This document shows, in pieces, positions 1 to 8,589 of a stretch of 64,000 nucleotides of DNA. The translations under genes and the position numbers were made by a program. This stretch comes from Pseudomonadota bacterium (GTDB taxonomy: Bacteria > Pseudomonadota > Alphaproteobacteria > Caulobacterales > Caulobacteraceae), in NCBI GenBank assembly GCA_023451375.1, contig JAEXZS010000015.1:10554-74553 (forward strand). The letters run 5' to 3'. The notes under the pieces were generated by a model. It did not search any database. It had not been told where the DNA came from and saw only the letters and a list, made by a program, of their open reading frames with translations. The number at the start of each line of letters is the position of its first letter. The first letter of the stretch is position 1.

Positions 1-5
1 TCGCA

Positions 6-18
6 TCGTATCATACGA
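6..18. promoter_or_regulatory. Inverted repeat upstream of putA
   Basis: The repeat TCGTATCATACGA has perfect 6-bp arms around a single central base, about 57 bp upstream of the putA start. Proline-catabolism genes in alphaproteobacteria are commonly controlled by an Lrp-type activator (PutR) encoded divergently, but the left edge of the window cuts off whatever lies upstream. The regulator is therefore unknown and the site is only a candidate operator. Confidence 0.3.
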
Positions 19-74
19 AGCACCTTCAATGAACTCCGGCATATACGGCTGAAATCCACAGGATTTGCCCGCCA

Positions 75-3000
75 ATGACGCCGCCCGCCTTCAATCCGTC
101 GAGCCTGGCCGTTTGGGACGGCCTTGACCATCACAAGTTCCGCGACGAGCGCGAGGCGGTCGCCGCCAACCTGGCGCGCGTTCCGCTGGGGGCGGCCGAG
201 CGGGCGGCCGTGGTCGCCGAAGCCGTCGATCTGGTCGAGCACGCCCGCCGCAGCCAGAAGAAGCAGGGGGTCGTCGAGAGCTTCCTGCAGCAGTTCAGCC
301 TCGGCACCCGCGAGGGCCTGGCGCTGATGTGTCTCGCCGAGGCCCTGCTGCGCGTGCCGGACGAGGACACCCGCGACCGGCTGATCGCCGAGAAGATCGG
401 CTCGGCCGACTGGGCGTCGCACCTCGGCCAGTCTGACAGCCTGTTCGTCAACGCCTCGACCTGGGGGCTGATGCTGACGGGCAAGCTGGTCGATGTCGAC
501 GATGAGGCCAGGAGCGACCTGCCCGGTTTCCTTAAGCGCATCGCCGGCCGCCTGGGCGAGCCGGTGATCCGCCAGGCGGTGGCGACCGCGGTGAAGATCA
601 TGGGCGAACAGTTCGTGGTCGGCCGCACCATCCAGGCGGCGCTGAAACGGTCCGACCGCGAGGGTTGGCTGTGCAGCTTCGACATGCTGGGCGAAGGCGC
701 CCGGACCGTGGCCGACGCCGACCGCTACGAGCGCATCTACGCCGACGCCATCGAGGCCGTGGGCCGGACGTCCAAGGGGCAGGGACCCGAGCATGGCCAC
801 GGCGTGTCGGTGAAACTGTCGGCCCTGTCGCCCCGCTATGAGGCGACGCACGAGGACGAGGTGTGGGAGACGCTCTATCCCCGCATCCTGCGCCTGGCCC
901 AAATCGCGGCCAAGTATGACATCAACTACACCATGGACGCCGAGGAGGCGGACCGACTGGTCCTGTCGCTGAAGTTGCTGGACCGGCTGGCCCATGAGCC
1001 TTCGCTCGGCGCCTGGACCGGCCTGGGCCTGGCGGTGCAGGCCTACCAGAAGCGCGGGTTGGAGACGATCCAGAGGGTCGCCGACCTGGCCCGCCGCTCA
1101 GGGCGGCGGCTGATGGTGCGGCTGGTCAAGGGCGCCTATTGGGACACCGAGATCAAGCGCGCCCAGGTGTTCGGCCGCACCGACTATCCTGTGTTCACGA
1201 CCAAGGCGGCGACAGACCTGAACTATCTGGTCTGCGCCCGCGCCATGATCGAGGCGTCGCCGGTCCTCTATTCCCAGTTCGCCAGTCACAACGCCCATAC
1301 CCTGGCCGCCATACGCCGCATGGCGCGGGACCGGGGCGTTATGGTCGAGCATCAGCGCCTGCACGGCATGGGCGAGGCCCTCTATGACGCCGCCGTGGCG
1401 CGCTGGTCTGACGATAGGGTCATCGTCCGCGCCTATGCGCCCGTCGGCGGGCATGAGGAGCTGCTGCCCTATCTGGTGCGGCGCCTGCTGGAGAACGGCG
1501 CCAACTCCTCCTTCGTCCACGCCCTGCTCGACGAGCGCGTGCCCGCCTCGGCCGTCGCGGCCGATCCCATCTCCCTGGTCGAGCAGGCGCCCGACCGTCA
1601 CCCCAAGATTCCGGTACCGAAAGACATGTACGGCGATCGTCAGAACTCCCTCGGCCGCGATTACTCACAGGCGGCGGACCGTGAGCGGCATGCGAAGGCG
1701 CTGGAGCTGGTGGACCGCGAGAAGCTGACCTCCGGCCCGATCATCGGCGGAAGGCTGAAGGCCGGGATCAACGCCCAGGACGTGACCAATCCCTACGACC
1801 GCTCGCAGGTTCTGGGCCACGTTTCGGAAGCGGAGGCGGCCGACATCGACGCGGCCGTCGACGCCGCCGCCAGAGCCCAGGCAGCCTGGGATCGCCAAGG
1901 CGGGGCCAAGCGCGCGGTCGTGCTGCGCGCCATGGCCGACGCCCTGGAGGCCGACCTCGACCGGCTGGTCGCCCTGCTCAGCCGCGAGGCGGGCAAGACG
2001 CTCAACGACGGCGTCGCCGAGGTGCGCGAGGCTGCGGACTTCTGCCGCTACTACGCCCTGATAGCCGAGCGGGACTTCTCCGCGCCGGAGACCCTGAAGG
2101 GACCCACGGGCGAGACGAACCAATTGGTGCTTCACGGCCGGGGTGTGTTCGCCTGCATCTCGCCATGGAACTTCCCGCTGGCGATCTTCACCGGCCAGAT
2201 CGCCGCTGCGCTTGCCGCCGGCAATGCGGTCCTGGCCAAGCCAGCCGAACAGACGCCGCTCATCGCCGCCGAGGCCGTGCGCCTGTATCACAAAGCCGGC
2301 CTGAACCCCGACCTGCTGGCTCTGGTCCCCGGCCGCGGCGAGACCGTGGGCACCGCCCTGGTCACGCACCCCGGCATCGACGGGGTCGCCTTTACCGGCG
2401 GCACCGACACGGCCGCCGCCATCAACCGCGCTATCGCCGCACGGCCGGGCGCCATCATCCCCTTCATCGCTGAAACCGGCGGCCTGAACGGCATGTTCAT
2501 CGACACCACGGCGCTGAAGGAACAGGTCATCGACGATGTCATCCTTTCGGCCTTCGGCTCGGCCGGCCAGCGCTGCTCGGCCCTGCGCGTCCTCTATGTG
2601 CCGAGAGATTCCGCCGACGCCCTGATCGAGGGGCTGAAAGGCGCGCTCGCCGTCCAGACCGTCGGCGACCCCGCCGATCCGATGACCGACATCGGTCCAG
2701 TCATCGATCCGGAATCCCGCCGCGCTCTGGAGGCCCACGTCGAACGCCTGACGAAGGAAGCCAAGATCGTCGCTCGCGCCGACCTGGCGCTGGGTTCGGA
2801 AAAGGGCGACCTGTTCGCCCCGACCATCGCCGAGATCCCCACACCCGACTTTCTGGAGCGCGAGGTGTTCGGCCCCATCCTGCATGTCTATCGCTATGCC
2901 CCGTCCGACCTGAAGACCGTCGCCGGCAAGCTGGCCGCGCGCGGCTACGGCCTGACCCTGGGCGTACACAGCCGCATCGAGGCCTTCGCCGACGAAGTCG

Positions 3001-3206
3001 TGTCGCTGGTCCCTGCCGGAAACGTCTACGTCAACCGCTCGATCACCGGCGCGGTGGTCGGCGTCCAGCCGTTCGGGGGTGAGGGTTTGTCGGGCACCGG
3101 TCCTAAGGCGGGTGGTCCGAACAGCCTGATCCGCTACGCGGCCGAGAAGGCGATCAGCGTGAACATTGCGGCCCAGGGCGGGGACCCGACGCTGCTGAAT
3201 CTCTAA
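75..3206 (+). CDS. putA: Bifunctional proline dehydrogenase / L-glutamate gamma-semialdehyde dehydrogenase PutA
   Basis: PutA oxidises proline to P5C with FAD (first half) and then to glutamate with NAD+ (second half), passing the intermediate internally; it acts at the cytoplasmic face of the inner membrane. The 1043-residue length fits the short, non-DNA-binding PutA class. The proline dehydrogenase barrel covers roughly residues 180-500, with the RLVKGAYWD segment typical of the family near residue 350. The ALDH half starts near residue 560 and shows SPWNFPLAIFTGQ, the ETGG glutamate motif and GQRCSALR with nucleophile Cys834. It ends with the usual PFGGEGLSGTGPKAGGP segment. The ATG at 75 has an AGGA 11 bases upstream. 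The stop overlaps the stop of the convergent aminotransferase gene by 4 bp. There is no sign of an N-terminal ribbon-helix-helix repressor domain, so PutA itself probably does not autoregulate. Confidence 0.97.
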   Translation: MTPPAFNPSSLAVWDGLDHHKFRDEREAVAANLARVPLGAAERAAVVAEAVDLVEHARRSQKKQGVVESFLQQFSLGTREGLALMCLAEALLRVPDEDTRDRLIAEKIGSADWASHLGQSDSLFVNASTWGLMLTGKLVDVDDEARSDLPGFLKRIAGRLGEPVIRQAVATAVKIMGEQFVVGRTIQAALKRSDREGWLCSFDMLGEGARTVADADRYERIYADAIEAVGRTSKGQGPEHGHGVSVKLSALSPRYEATHEDEVWETLYPRILRLAQIAAKYDINYTMDAEEADRLVLSLKLLDRLAHEPSLGAWTGLGLAVQAYQKRGLETIQRVADLARRSGRRLMVRLVKGAYWDTEIKRAQVFGRTDYPVFTTKAATDLNYLVCARAMIEASPVLYSQFASHNAHTLAAIRRMARDRGVMVEHQRLHGMGEALYDAAVARWSDDRVIVRAYAPVGGHEELLPYLVRRLLENGANSSFVHALLDERVPASAVAADPISLVEQAPDRHPKIPVPKDMYGDRQNSLGRDYSQAADRERHAKALELVDREKLTSGPIIGGRLKAGINAQDVTNPYDRSQVLGHVSEAEAADIDAAVDAAARAQAAWDRQGGAKRAVVLRAMADALEADLDRLVALLSREAGKTLNDGVAEVREAADFCRYYALIAERDFSAPETLKGPTGETNQLVLHGRGVFACISPWNFPLAIFTGQIAAALAAGNAVLAKPAEQTPLIAAEAVRLYHKAGLNPDLLALVPGRGETVGTALVTHPGIDGVAFTGGTDTAAAINRAIAARPGAIIPFIAETGGLNGMFIDTTALKEQVIDDVILSAFGSAGQRCSALRVLYVPRDSADALIEGLKGALAVQTVGDPADPMTDIGPVIDPESRRALEAHVERLTKEAKIVARADLALGSEKGDLFAPTIAEIPTPDFLEREVFGPILHVYRYAPSDLKTVAGKLAARGYGLTLGVHSRIEAFADEVVSLVPAGNVYVNRSITGAVVGVQPFGGEGLSGTGPKAGGPNSLIRYAAEKAISVNIAAQGGDPTLLNL

Positions 3207-4309
3207 TCGTTCAGCGCGCGCTTCAACGTTTCGGCGACGCGCCGGATATCGTCGGAAGACAGCAATTCGTGGGTGGGCAGGTTGATGCCCTGGGCGGCGC
3301 AGAGGCGCGCGTTCGGGACGTCCAAGGCCGCATCGTAATAGGGCGGCATGTCGTTCACCGGGTAGAAGACCGGACGCGTCTCGATCCCTTCCGCATCCAG
3401 TCGGGCCATCACCTCGTCGCGCGAGACGTTGCCGTTCGGCTTCAGCTGGATCGTGTACATCCAGAAGGAATGCACGCAGTCGTCCGCCGTAAACGGCAGA
3501 TCGATCTGGCCGGTCAATCCGCTCAGTGCGTCATCATAGGCTGCGGCGATCTCGGCACGGCGTGTCAGGGCGTCGTCGATCCGCTCCATCTGCGCCACCC
3601 CGATGGCGGCCGTCAGGTTGGTCATGCGGTAGTTGAAGCCGACCATTGGGTGCCAGTAGCGGCGCTCGGCGCTCATGCCCTGGCTGCGCAGAAGGCGCAT
3701 GCGGGCGGCTAGCCCGTCGTCATTGGTCGTGACGGCGCCGCCTTCGCCCGTGGTGATGATCTTATTGCCGAAGAAGCTGAAGCTGCCGCATTGACCGATG
3801 CCGCCGACCGGCCGGCCGCGATACTTTGCGCCGTGCGCCTCGGCGGCGTCCTCAATCACCCACAGGCCGCGGCGGTTGGCGATCTCCATGATCGGTCCCA
3901 TGTCGGCTGACTGTCCATAGAGGTGGACCACGACAATGCCCTTCGTTCGTGGCGTAATCGCCTCTTCGATCCGGGCAGGATCGATGTTGAAGGTACGGGG
4001 GTCATTGTCGACGAAGACAGGCGTAGCGTTGCAGTAATGGACGCAGTTGGCGGTGGCTATATAGGTCAGCGAAGGCATGATGACCTCGTCGTCCGCTTTC
4101 AGCCCCAGCCCCACCATAGCGAGATGCAGCGATGTCGTGCCGTTGTTGCAGGCAATGGCGTGTTTCGTCCCGGCCATTTCGGCGACCTGGGCCTCGAAAC
4201 GCTCGATGAAGGGTCCCCGCGACGAGATCCAGGTGCTGTCCAGCGCCTCGTTGACGTAGGCCTTCTCGCGGTCCGACAGGCGAGGAACGGCGACGGCGAT
4301 GCGGTCCAT
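3203..4309 (-). CDS. per: GDP-perosamine synthase (DegT/DnrJ/EryC1 aminotransferase)
   Basis: This is a PLP-dependent sugar aminotransferase of 368 residues that should convert GDP-4-keto-6-deoxymannose to GDP-perosamine with glutamate as amino donor. The fold family is clear from NNGTTSLHLAM, PSLTYIATANCVHY, EDAAEAHGA and SFFGNKIITTGEGG, in which Lys183 is the expected Schiff-base lysine. The gene follows gmd and perB in one minus-strand operon (4-bp gap to perB), and gmd makes exactly the substrate needed, which supports perosamine over other 4-amino sugars. Start: ATG with AAGG seven bases upstream. Caulobacter crescentus uses the same enzyme for its O-antigen, and the sequence reads very like that protein. 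A different 4-ketosugar aminotransferase of the same fold is the main alternative. Confidence 0.92.
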   Translation of the reverse strand: MDRIAVAVPRLSDREKAYVNEALDSTWISSRGPFIERFEAQVAEMAGTKHAIACNNGTTSLHLAMVGLGLKADDEVIMPSLTYIATANCVHYCNATPVFVDNDPRTFNIDPARIEEAITPRTKGIVVVHLYGQSADMGPIMEIANRRGLWVIEDAAEAHGAKYRGRPVGGIGQCGSFSFFGNKIITTGEGGAVTTNDDGLAARMRLLRSQGMSAERRYWHPMVGFNYRMTNLTAAIGVAQMERIDDALTRRAEIAAAYDDALSGLTGQIDLPFTADDCVHSFWMYTIQLKPNGNVSRDEVMARLDAEGIETRPVFYPVNDMPPYYDAALDVPNARLCAAQGINLPTHELLSSDDIRRVAETLKRALND

Positions 4310-4313
4310 GGGA

Positions 4314-4940
4314 TTACCTTATTGCTCTTGCACGCGCGGGAGTTCCGACGGCGATGGTATTGGACGGAATGTCGTGAACGGCGGTGGCGCCTGCGCCCAG
4401 CGTGGCGTCGGCTCCGATGGAAACCCCCGGCGCGACGGCTGAACCCACGCCGATCATGGCGCGGTCTCCGACAATGACGGAGCCGGCGAGGCGGCTGCCC
4501 GGCGCGACATGGACCGCAGTCGCGAGGCGGCAGTCGTGATCGATGGACGCGCTCGTATTGACGATGCCGAACGGCCCGATCCGGCATTCGGCGTTGAGGA
4601 CGGCTCCGGGCATGACGATGGTTCCGTGCTCTACTAGGGCAGACGGCGAGACCACGGCACGAGGACTGATCAAGGCGGGCAGAGCGAAGCCTAGGGCGTC
4701 CATCTCGGCGCCGATGCGTTCCCGCACGCGATTGTTCCCGATGCCCAAGGCGGCGCAGCTTACGCCGCCCGAAAGCAAATGCGCCGCCATGTCATCCTTG
4801 CCGATCACGGGCGCGCCGACCACAAGACGAGGCGTGGCGTCGGCGTCCAAGCAGCCCACGACCTCGAAACCGCAGGACCTCGCCAGTTCGACGACGACCT
4901 TGGCGTGTCCGCCCGCGCCGATGACCACCAAGCGAGGAAT
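4314..4940 (-). CDS. perB: GDP-perosamine N-acetyltransferase (NeuD/PglD family), apparent ATT start
   Basis: This left-handed beta-helix acyltransferase should transfer acetyl from acetyl-CoA to the 4-amino group of GDP-perosamine. The N-terminal Rossmann-like sugar-nucleotide-binding part shows VVIGAGGHAKVV. The hexapeptide-repeat part follows from about residue 90, with the catalytic-type His in SIDHDCRL. The start is odd. The frame opens directly after the gmd stop codon (TAG, 4950-4952) and contains no ATG before the conserved VVIGAGG. An AGGAG (4947-4951) lies six bases before an ATT codon at 4938-4940, giving the family-like N-terminus (M)PRLVVIGAGG. The alternatives are TTG at 4929-4931 and GTG at 4926-4928, which lie 15 and 18 bases from that AGGAG and have no closer ribosome-binding site. 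I place the start at ATT; the body of the gene is certain, the start less so. Confidence 0.85.
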   Translation of the reverse strand: MPRLVVIGAGGHAKVVVELARSCGFEVVGCLDADATPRLVVGAPVIGKDDMAAHLLSGGVSCAALGIGNNRVRERIGAEMDALGFALPALISPRAVVSPSALVEHGTIVMPGAVLNAECRIGPFGIVNTSASIDHDCRLATAVHVAPGSRLAGSVIVGDRAMIGVGSAVAPGVSIGADATLGAGATAVHDIPSNTIAVGTPARARAIR

Positions 4941-4949
4941 AGGCGGCTC

Positions 4950-5930
4950 CTAACGGTGCTTCTGGGTCAACCGTGCGAGGTCGGCGTCCACCATCTCGCA
5001 GATCATGTCTTCCAGTGTGATCGTCGGCGTCCAGCCCAGCTGGCGCTCGGCTTTGGCGGGGTCACCCAGCAGAATGTCGACCTCGGCCGGACGGAACAGG
5101 GCCTGATCGATGACCAGATGGTCCTCCACGGACAGACTTGCGTGTTTGAAGGCGATGTCCACCATATGTTTGACGGTCCACGTCTGGCCGGTCGCGACGA
5201 CATAGTCGTCGGCGGTTTCCTGCTGCAGCATCATCCACATGGCGCGGACGTAGTCGCGCGCATGGCCCCAGTCACGCTGGGCCTCGATGTTGCCGAGACG
5301 CAGTTCCTTCGTCAGGCCCAGTTTGATCCGGGCGACACCATCGGTGACCTTGCGGGTGACGAACTCTTGCCCGCGCAGCGGGGATTCATGGTTGAACAGA
5401 ATGCCCGAGCTGGCGTGCATGCCGAAGCTCTCGCGGTAATTCACGGTGATCCAGTGGCCGTAAAGCTTGGCGACGGCATAGGGCGAGCGCGGATAGAAGG
5501 GCGTGGTCTCGCTTTGCTTCTCGTGCTGGATCAGCCCGAACATTTCTGACGAGGACGCCTGATAGAAGCGCGCTTCGCTCTTGAGCAGACGCAGCGCCTC
5601 CAGCACGTTCAAAACGCCGACGCCGGTGACGTTGGCGGTCAGGTGCGGCTGTTGCCAGGATGTGGCGACAAAGGACTGGGCCGCCAGATTGTAGACCTCG
5701 TCCGGATCGACGTCGGCGATGATGCGCATCAGGCTGGACAGGTCGCCCAGATCGCCTTCCACCAGATTGATCCGGTCGAGGACGCCGAGCCACTCAAGAC
5801 GATCAAGGTGCAGCCCCCCAGAACTGGAACGCCGCGCCAGACCCCAGACCTGATAGCCCTTATCCAGGAGGAACTCGGCCAGATAGGCTCCGTCCTGACC
5901 CGTGATCCCGGTGATGAACGCTCTTGGCAC
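4950..5930 (-). CDS. gmd: GDP-mannose 4,6-dehydratase
   Basis: Gmd converts GDP-mannose to GDP-4-keto-6-deoxymannose in the cytoplasm, the first dedicated step towards GDP-perosamine. The 326-residue extended SDR shows the NAD(P)-binding TGITGQDGAYL at residues 8-18, the SSSEMFG segment, and the YAVAK active-site pair (Tyr-x3-Lys). The family signatures NHESPLRGQEFVTRK and RDWGHARDYVRAMW are also present. It starts with GTG, preceded by GGAGG six to seven bases away. It is the first gene of the gmd-perB-per operon and lies divergent to the glycosyltransferase/exporter operon across a 141-bp gap. The gene set points to perosamine rather than GDP-fucose, because no fucose synthase is visible. 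Confidence 0.96.
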   Translation of the reverse strand: MPRAFITGITGQDGAYLAEFLLDKGYQVWGLARRSSSGGLHLDRLEWLGVLDRINLVEGDLGDLSSLMRIIADVDPDEVYNLAAQSFVATSWQQPHLTANVTGVGVLNVLEALRLLKSEARFYQASSSEMFGLIQHEKQSETTPFYPRSPYAVAKLYGHWITVNYRESFGMHASSGILFNHESPLRGQEFVTRKVTDGVARIKLGLTKELRLGNIEAQRDWGHARDYVRAMWMMLQQETADDYVVATGQTWTVKHMVDIAFKHASLSVEDHLVIDQALFRPAEVDILLGDPAKAERQLGWTPTITLEDMICEMVDADLARLTQKHR

Positions 5931-6071
5931 GCAAGCCCTCCATGAAAGCGAGGACTTACTAGACGTTGACGAGGCCTACGCCAAGCGCGGGGTCGTCGAG
6001 ATCGGCATTTGGCGTTGCTTTGACGGGGAGGGAAACGTATTCCGGGGCTCTCATTGCACGAGGTTCAACCC

Positions 6072-7262
6072 TTGAAAATCGCGATACTTCTCCCCGAACG
6101 TCCTGATCTGGGGTGGCGCTGGCGCGCAAAGGAGTTGGCCCGGTCGCTACGCCAAACCGGCGCGCCGGATGGCGGCGAGATCACGGTCGCCATCGGCCTG
6201 CCTCGTGAGGCCGAGGCGGATTGGCGCAGGAAGGAAGCCGAAATGCTGACGGAAGACGACGGCGTCGTCGTTCGTCACCTCGGCTGGGAACGAGTCGAAC
6301 CCGCGATGGCGGAGCGAATGTTCTCCGATCTGAAGGCCAGCCTGGATGACATTCCCGACATCGCGCTGCCCCGTGACTGGGGCTGGAACTTCGTCGATTG
6401 CGATGCCTGGATCGTCTGCGCGGACGCCGCCCAGGGTGCGGTCGCCCCTCTGAAGCCGATCGCCTACTACGTCCGCGATCTGGCGCAGCGCTATGTGCCG
6501 ACCGCATTCGCGTCGGGCCTCGACCACATCTTCTGGCGGCGCCAGGATCATGCCTTCCGCCTATGGCGTCAGGCCGAGTGCGTCTTCTCCACCCAGGCGG
6601 CCACGAACGACGACATCTCGGGCTACGCCGGAGTGCGCCGAGATCGTATCGTCATCGCGCCTCAGCTGAAACCGGCCTTGGATGATGCCTCCAGGCGCTC
6701 CGCGGGCGCCCCGATCGATCTGTTGTGGCTGGCCGAACCCTATGCGGGACACGATCCTGCCGTCGCGCTGGAAGCCGTTCGCATCCTGAGATCGGAAGGC
6801 GAGGACGCCCAGATCACGGTTTGCGGCGAACAGGCCTACGGTTTCGATCCCGAGGACGGACAGCTGACCTTGTCGGCTGCGCCGGCGCGCACCCGTCGGG
6901 CGGCCGAGACGATCTCGTGCGAGACCGTCGTCGACGAACGGGAACTGGCCCGCGCCCTGTCGCGCGCGAAACTGGTCTGGTCCAGCGCCCTGGCGGATGG
7001 AGAGGCCGAAGGCGTACTTCGGTCGGCGCAGACTGGCGTCCCCTATGTCGGCCTGCGCTATCCGCAGGCGGAGCGGCTGGTCCAGGAGCTTGGCGTCAAG
7101 GCCTTTTTCTACGACCGTTCAGAAGCCGGGCTGATCGCCGACGCCTTGAAGCAGGCCTTGTCGAGCGCAGCATCGGCTCCCGCTTCGGGTCCAGCGCCGC
7201 AAGACGACACGCGCGACTGGTCTTCCGTGGTCGAACGTCTCTGGAGGCGTCCCGGTGCGTGA
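6072..7262 (+). CDS. Glycosyltransferase-like protein (GT4-like fold), first gene of the polysaccharide export operon
   Basis: The protein has 396 residues and resembles a divergent GT-B glycosyltransferase. It starts MKIAILLPERPDLGWRW, typical of GT4 N-termini, and has a Rossmann-like C-terminal half with DLLWLAEPYAGHDPAVALEAV and a late GVLRSAQTGVPYVGLRYPQAERLV segment in the donor-site position. The canonical E-x7-E motif is weak (EAEGVLRSA region), so activity is not certain. I chose the TTG at 6072 because ACGAGG lies eight bases upstream and the protein then begins at the conserved MKIAILLPE; a second TTG at 6054 would add six residues. It overlaps the next gene by 8 bp, indicating co-translation. 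The acceptor and donor sugars cannot be told from sequence. Confidence 0.7.
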   Translation: MKIAILLPERPDLGWRWRAKELARSLRQTGAPDGGEITVAIGLPREAEADWRRKEAEMLTEDDGVVVRHLGWERVEPAMAERMFSDLKASLDDIPDIALPRDWGWNFVDCDAWIVCADAAQGAVAPLKPIAYYVRDLAQRYVPTAFASGLDHIFWRRQDHAFRLWRQAECVFSTQAATNDDISGYAGVRRDRIVIAPQLKPALDDASRRSAGAPIDLLWLAEPYAGHDPAVALEAVRILRSEGEDAQITVCGEQAYGFDPEDGQLTLSAAPARTRRAAETISCETVVDERELARALSRAKLVWSSALADGEAEGVLRSAQTGVPYVGLRYPQAERLVQELGVKAFFYDRSEAGLIADALKQALSSAASAPASGPAPQDDTRDWSSVVERLWRRPGA

Positions 7263-8589
7263 TGGAAATCGAACCGCGATCGGCGTCTGGAGCGAACTGC
7301 CTCCCGGCGCCCGGTGGGCCAACGAGGGCATTTCGCGCATCGTCGGCTTCCTCATCGAGGGCGGAGCGGAGACGGGCGATTACACCTTCCGGGTTCTGGT
7401 GCCGCGAGGCATGGCGGAGACCGTGCGCGACGACCTGCGCACCCTGATCGCCAAGGAGGGCGTGGACTGGATCGTCGACGAACCGACCGCAGCCTTCGAG
7501 GCTGATTGGGTCAAGCAGAACGGTCCGATTTCCGGCAAATCCGCCGTCGCTGCCTCGATGGCGGCTTATGCCAATACTCAGATAGACGTCGCCGGCTGGA
7601 TCAACACCTTCCCTCATTTCACGGGCTCGCGCCTGCTGAACGGCCGCAAGGCGGTACTTCTGCCGGACGCCATTCCGTACGATTTCCCCATCGGCTGGGA
7701 CTACAACCACTACTGGAGCCCTCAAGGCGAGTGGGTCCAGTGGAAGCAGATCGCCCGCGAAACGCTGTTGGACGGTCAGGCCGTAATCGCCCACTCCAAA
7801 CATGTCGCGCGTCGCCACGGCGTAAAACTGTTGGGGCTGGACGAAAGCGTGATCCGCGTCGTGCCACACGCGCCGCCGGACCTCGCGCCGATCCTTCCCT
7901 TCATCAAGGACCGGAAGAAGACGCCCGAGACCCTGCGTCTGGCAGCCAACATCCTGCGCGACTATGCGGCGACCAAGGGGCTGGATTATCTGCGCGCCTT
8001 CCCATTCGAGGAGATCCCTTTCGTTATGGTGGCGACCCAGGATCGGGTCACGAAGAATGTCGGGCGCGCGGCCGAGGTCGTACGACGCCTCGTGCGCGAC
8101 GAACGCATAAACCTGAAGCTGTTCACGACGGCGCCCCTGCATCACGGCGCGAACTGGACCCTCTTCCCCGGCCTGGTCGCGGATCATCAGATGCAGCACG
8201 ACATCGTCTCGATGCCCGATGTGCCGCGCGACGTCCATGCGGCGCTCTTCCACTGCGCCGCCCTCACCATCCACCCGACCTTCTACGAGGGCATCGTCGG
8301 CACCCTGACCTTCTACGAGGCGGTTAGCGTCGGCACACCCTGCATCATGGGTGTAGGACCCCACGTCCGTGAACTGATGGAGACGGCGCCCGAGCTGGAA
8401 CCCCTGACCTTCGATCCCTACGACATCTCGGCGATGCGCAAGCTCGTGCTGGAGGTGCTGAAGGATCCGGAGGCGGCGGTGAATCTCCAGCGCCCCGCCT
8501 ATGAACGCCGCCGCAAGCGCGGCTGGCCGGCGGTGGCTCAGGCCTATGCCGACGCCGCCGCCGGCTTCGACGGGCCGGCCGCCGCATGA
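7255..8589 (+). CDS. Glycosyltransferase, GT4-like, tandem paralogue A
   Basis: This is a predicted cytoplasmic GT-B glycosyltransferase of 444 residues for surface-polysaccharide assembly. The second half carries ATQDRVTKNVGRAAEVV, a mid-domain LKLFTTAPLHHGANW, and HPTFYEGIVGTLTFYEAV followed by GTPCIMG. The last part is the usual donor-binding region, with Glu in the position of the GT4 EGFG motif. It is a tandem paralogue of the next gene: the two share GARWANEG near the N-terminus, VVPHAPP, TQDRVTKN and PRDVHAA. It starts with GTG inside the 3' end of the previous gene (8-bp overlap) and overlaps its downstream paralogue by 4 bp (ATGA). Specificity is unknown. Confidence 0.75.
   Translation: MRDGNRTAIGVWSELPPGARWANEGISRIVGFLIEGGAETGDYTFRVLVPRGMAETVRDDLRTLIAKEGVDWIVDEPTAAFEADWVKQNGPISGKSAVAASMAAYANTQIDVAGWINTFPHFTGSRLLNGRKAVLLPDAIPYDFPIGWDYNHYWSPQGEWVQWKQIARETLLDGQAVIAHSKHVARRHGVKLLGLDESVIRVVPHAPPDLAPILPFIKDRKKTPETLRLAANILRDYAATKGLDYLRAFPFEEIPFVMVATQDRVTKNVGRAAEVVRRLVRDERINLKLFTTAPLHHGANWTLFPGLVADHQMQHDIVSMPDVPRDVHAALFHCAALTIHPTFYEGIVGTLTFYEAVSVGTPCIMGVGPHVRELMETAPELEPLTFDPYDISAMRKLVLEVLKDPEAAVNLQRPAYERRRKRGWPAVAQAYADAAAGFDGPAAA

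Noticed and set aside
1665..2969. A 434-codon minus-strand frame inside putA
   Set aside because: Antisense shadow of the ALDH domain; composition is biased and no motif is seen.
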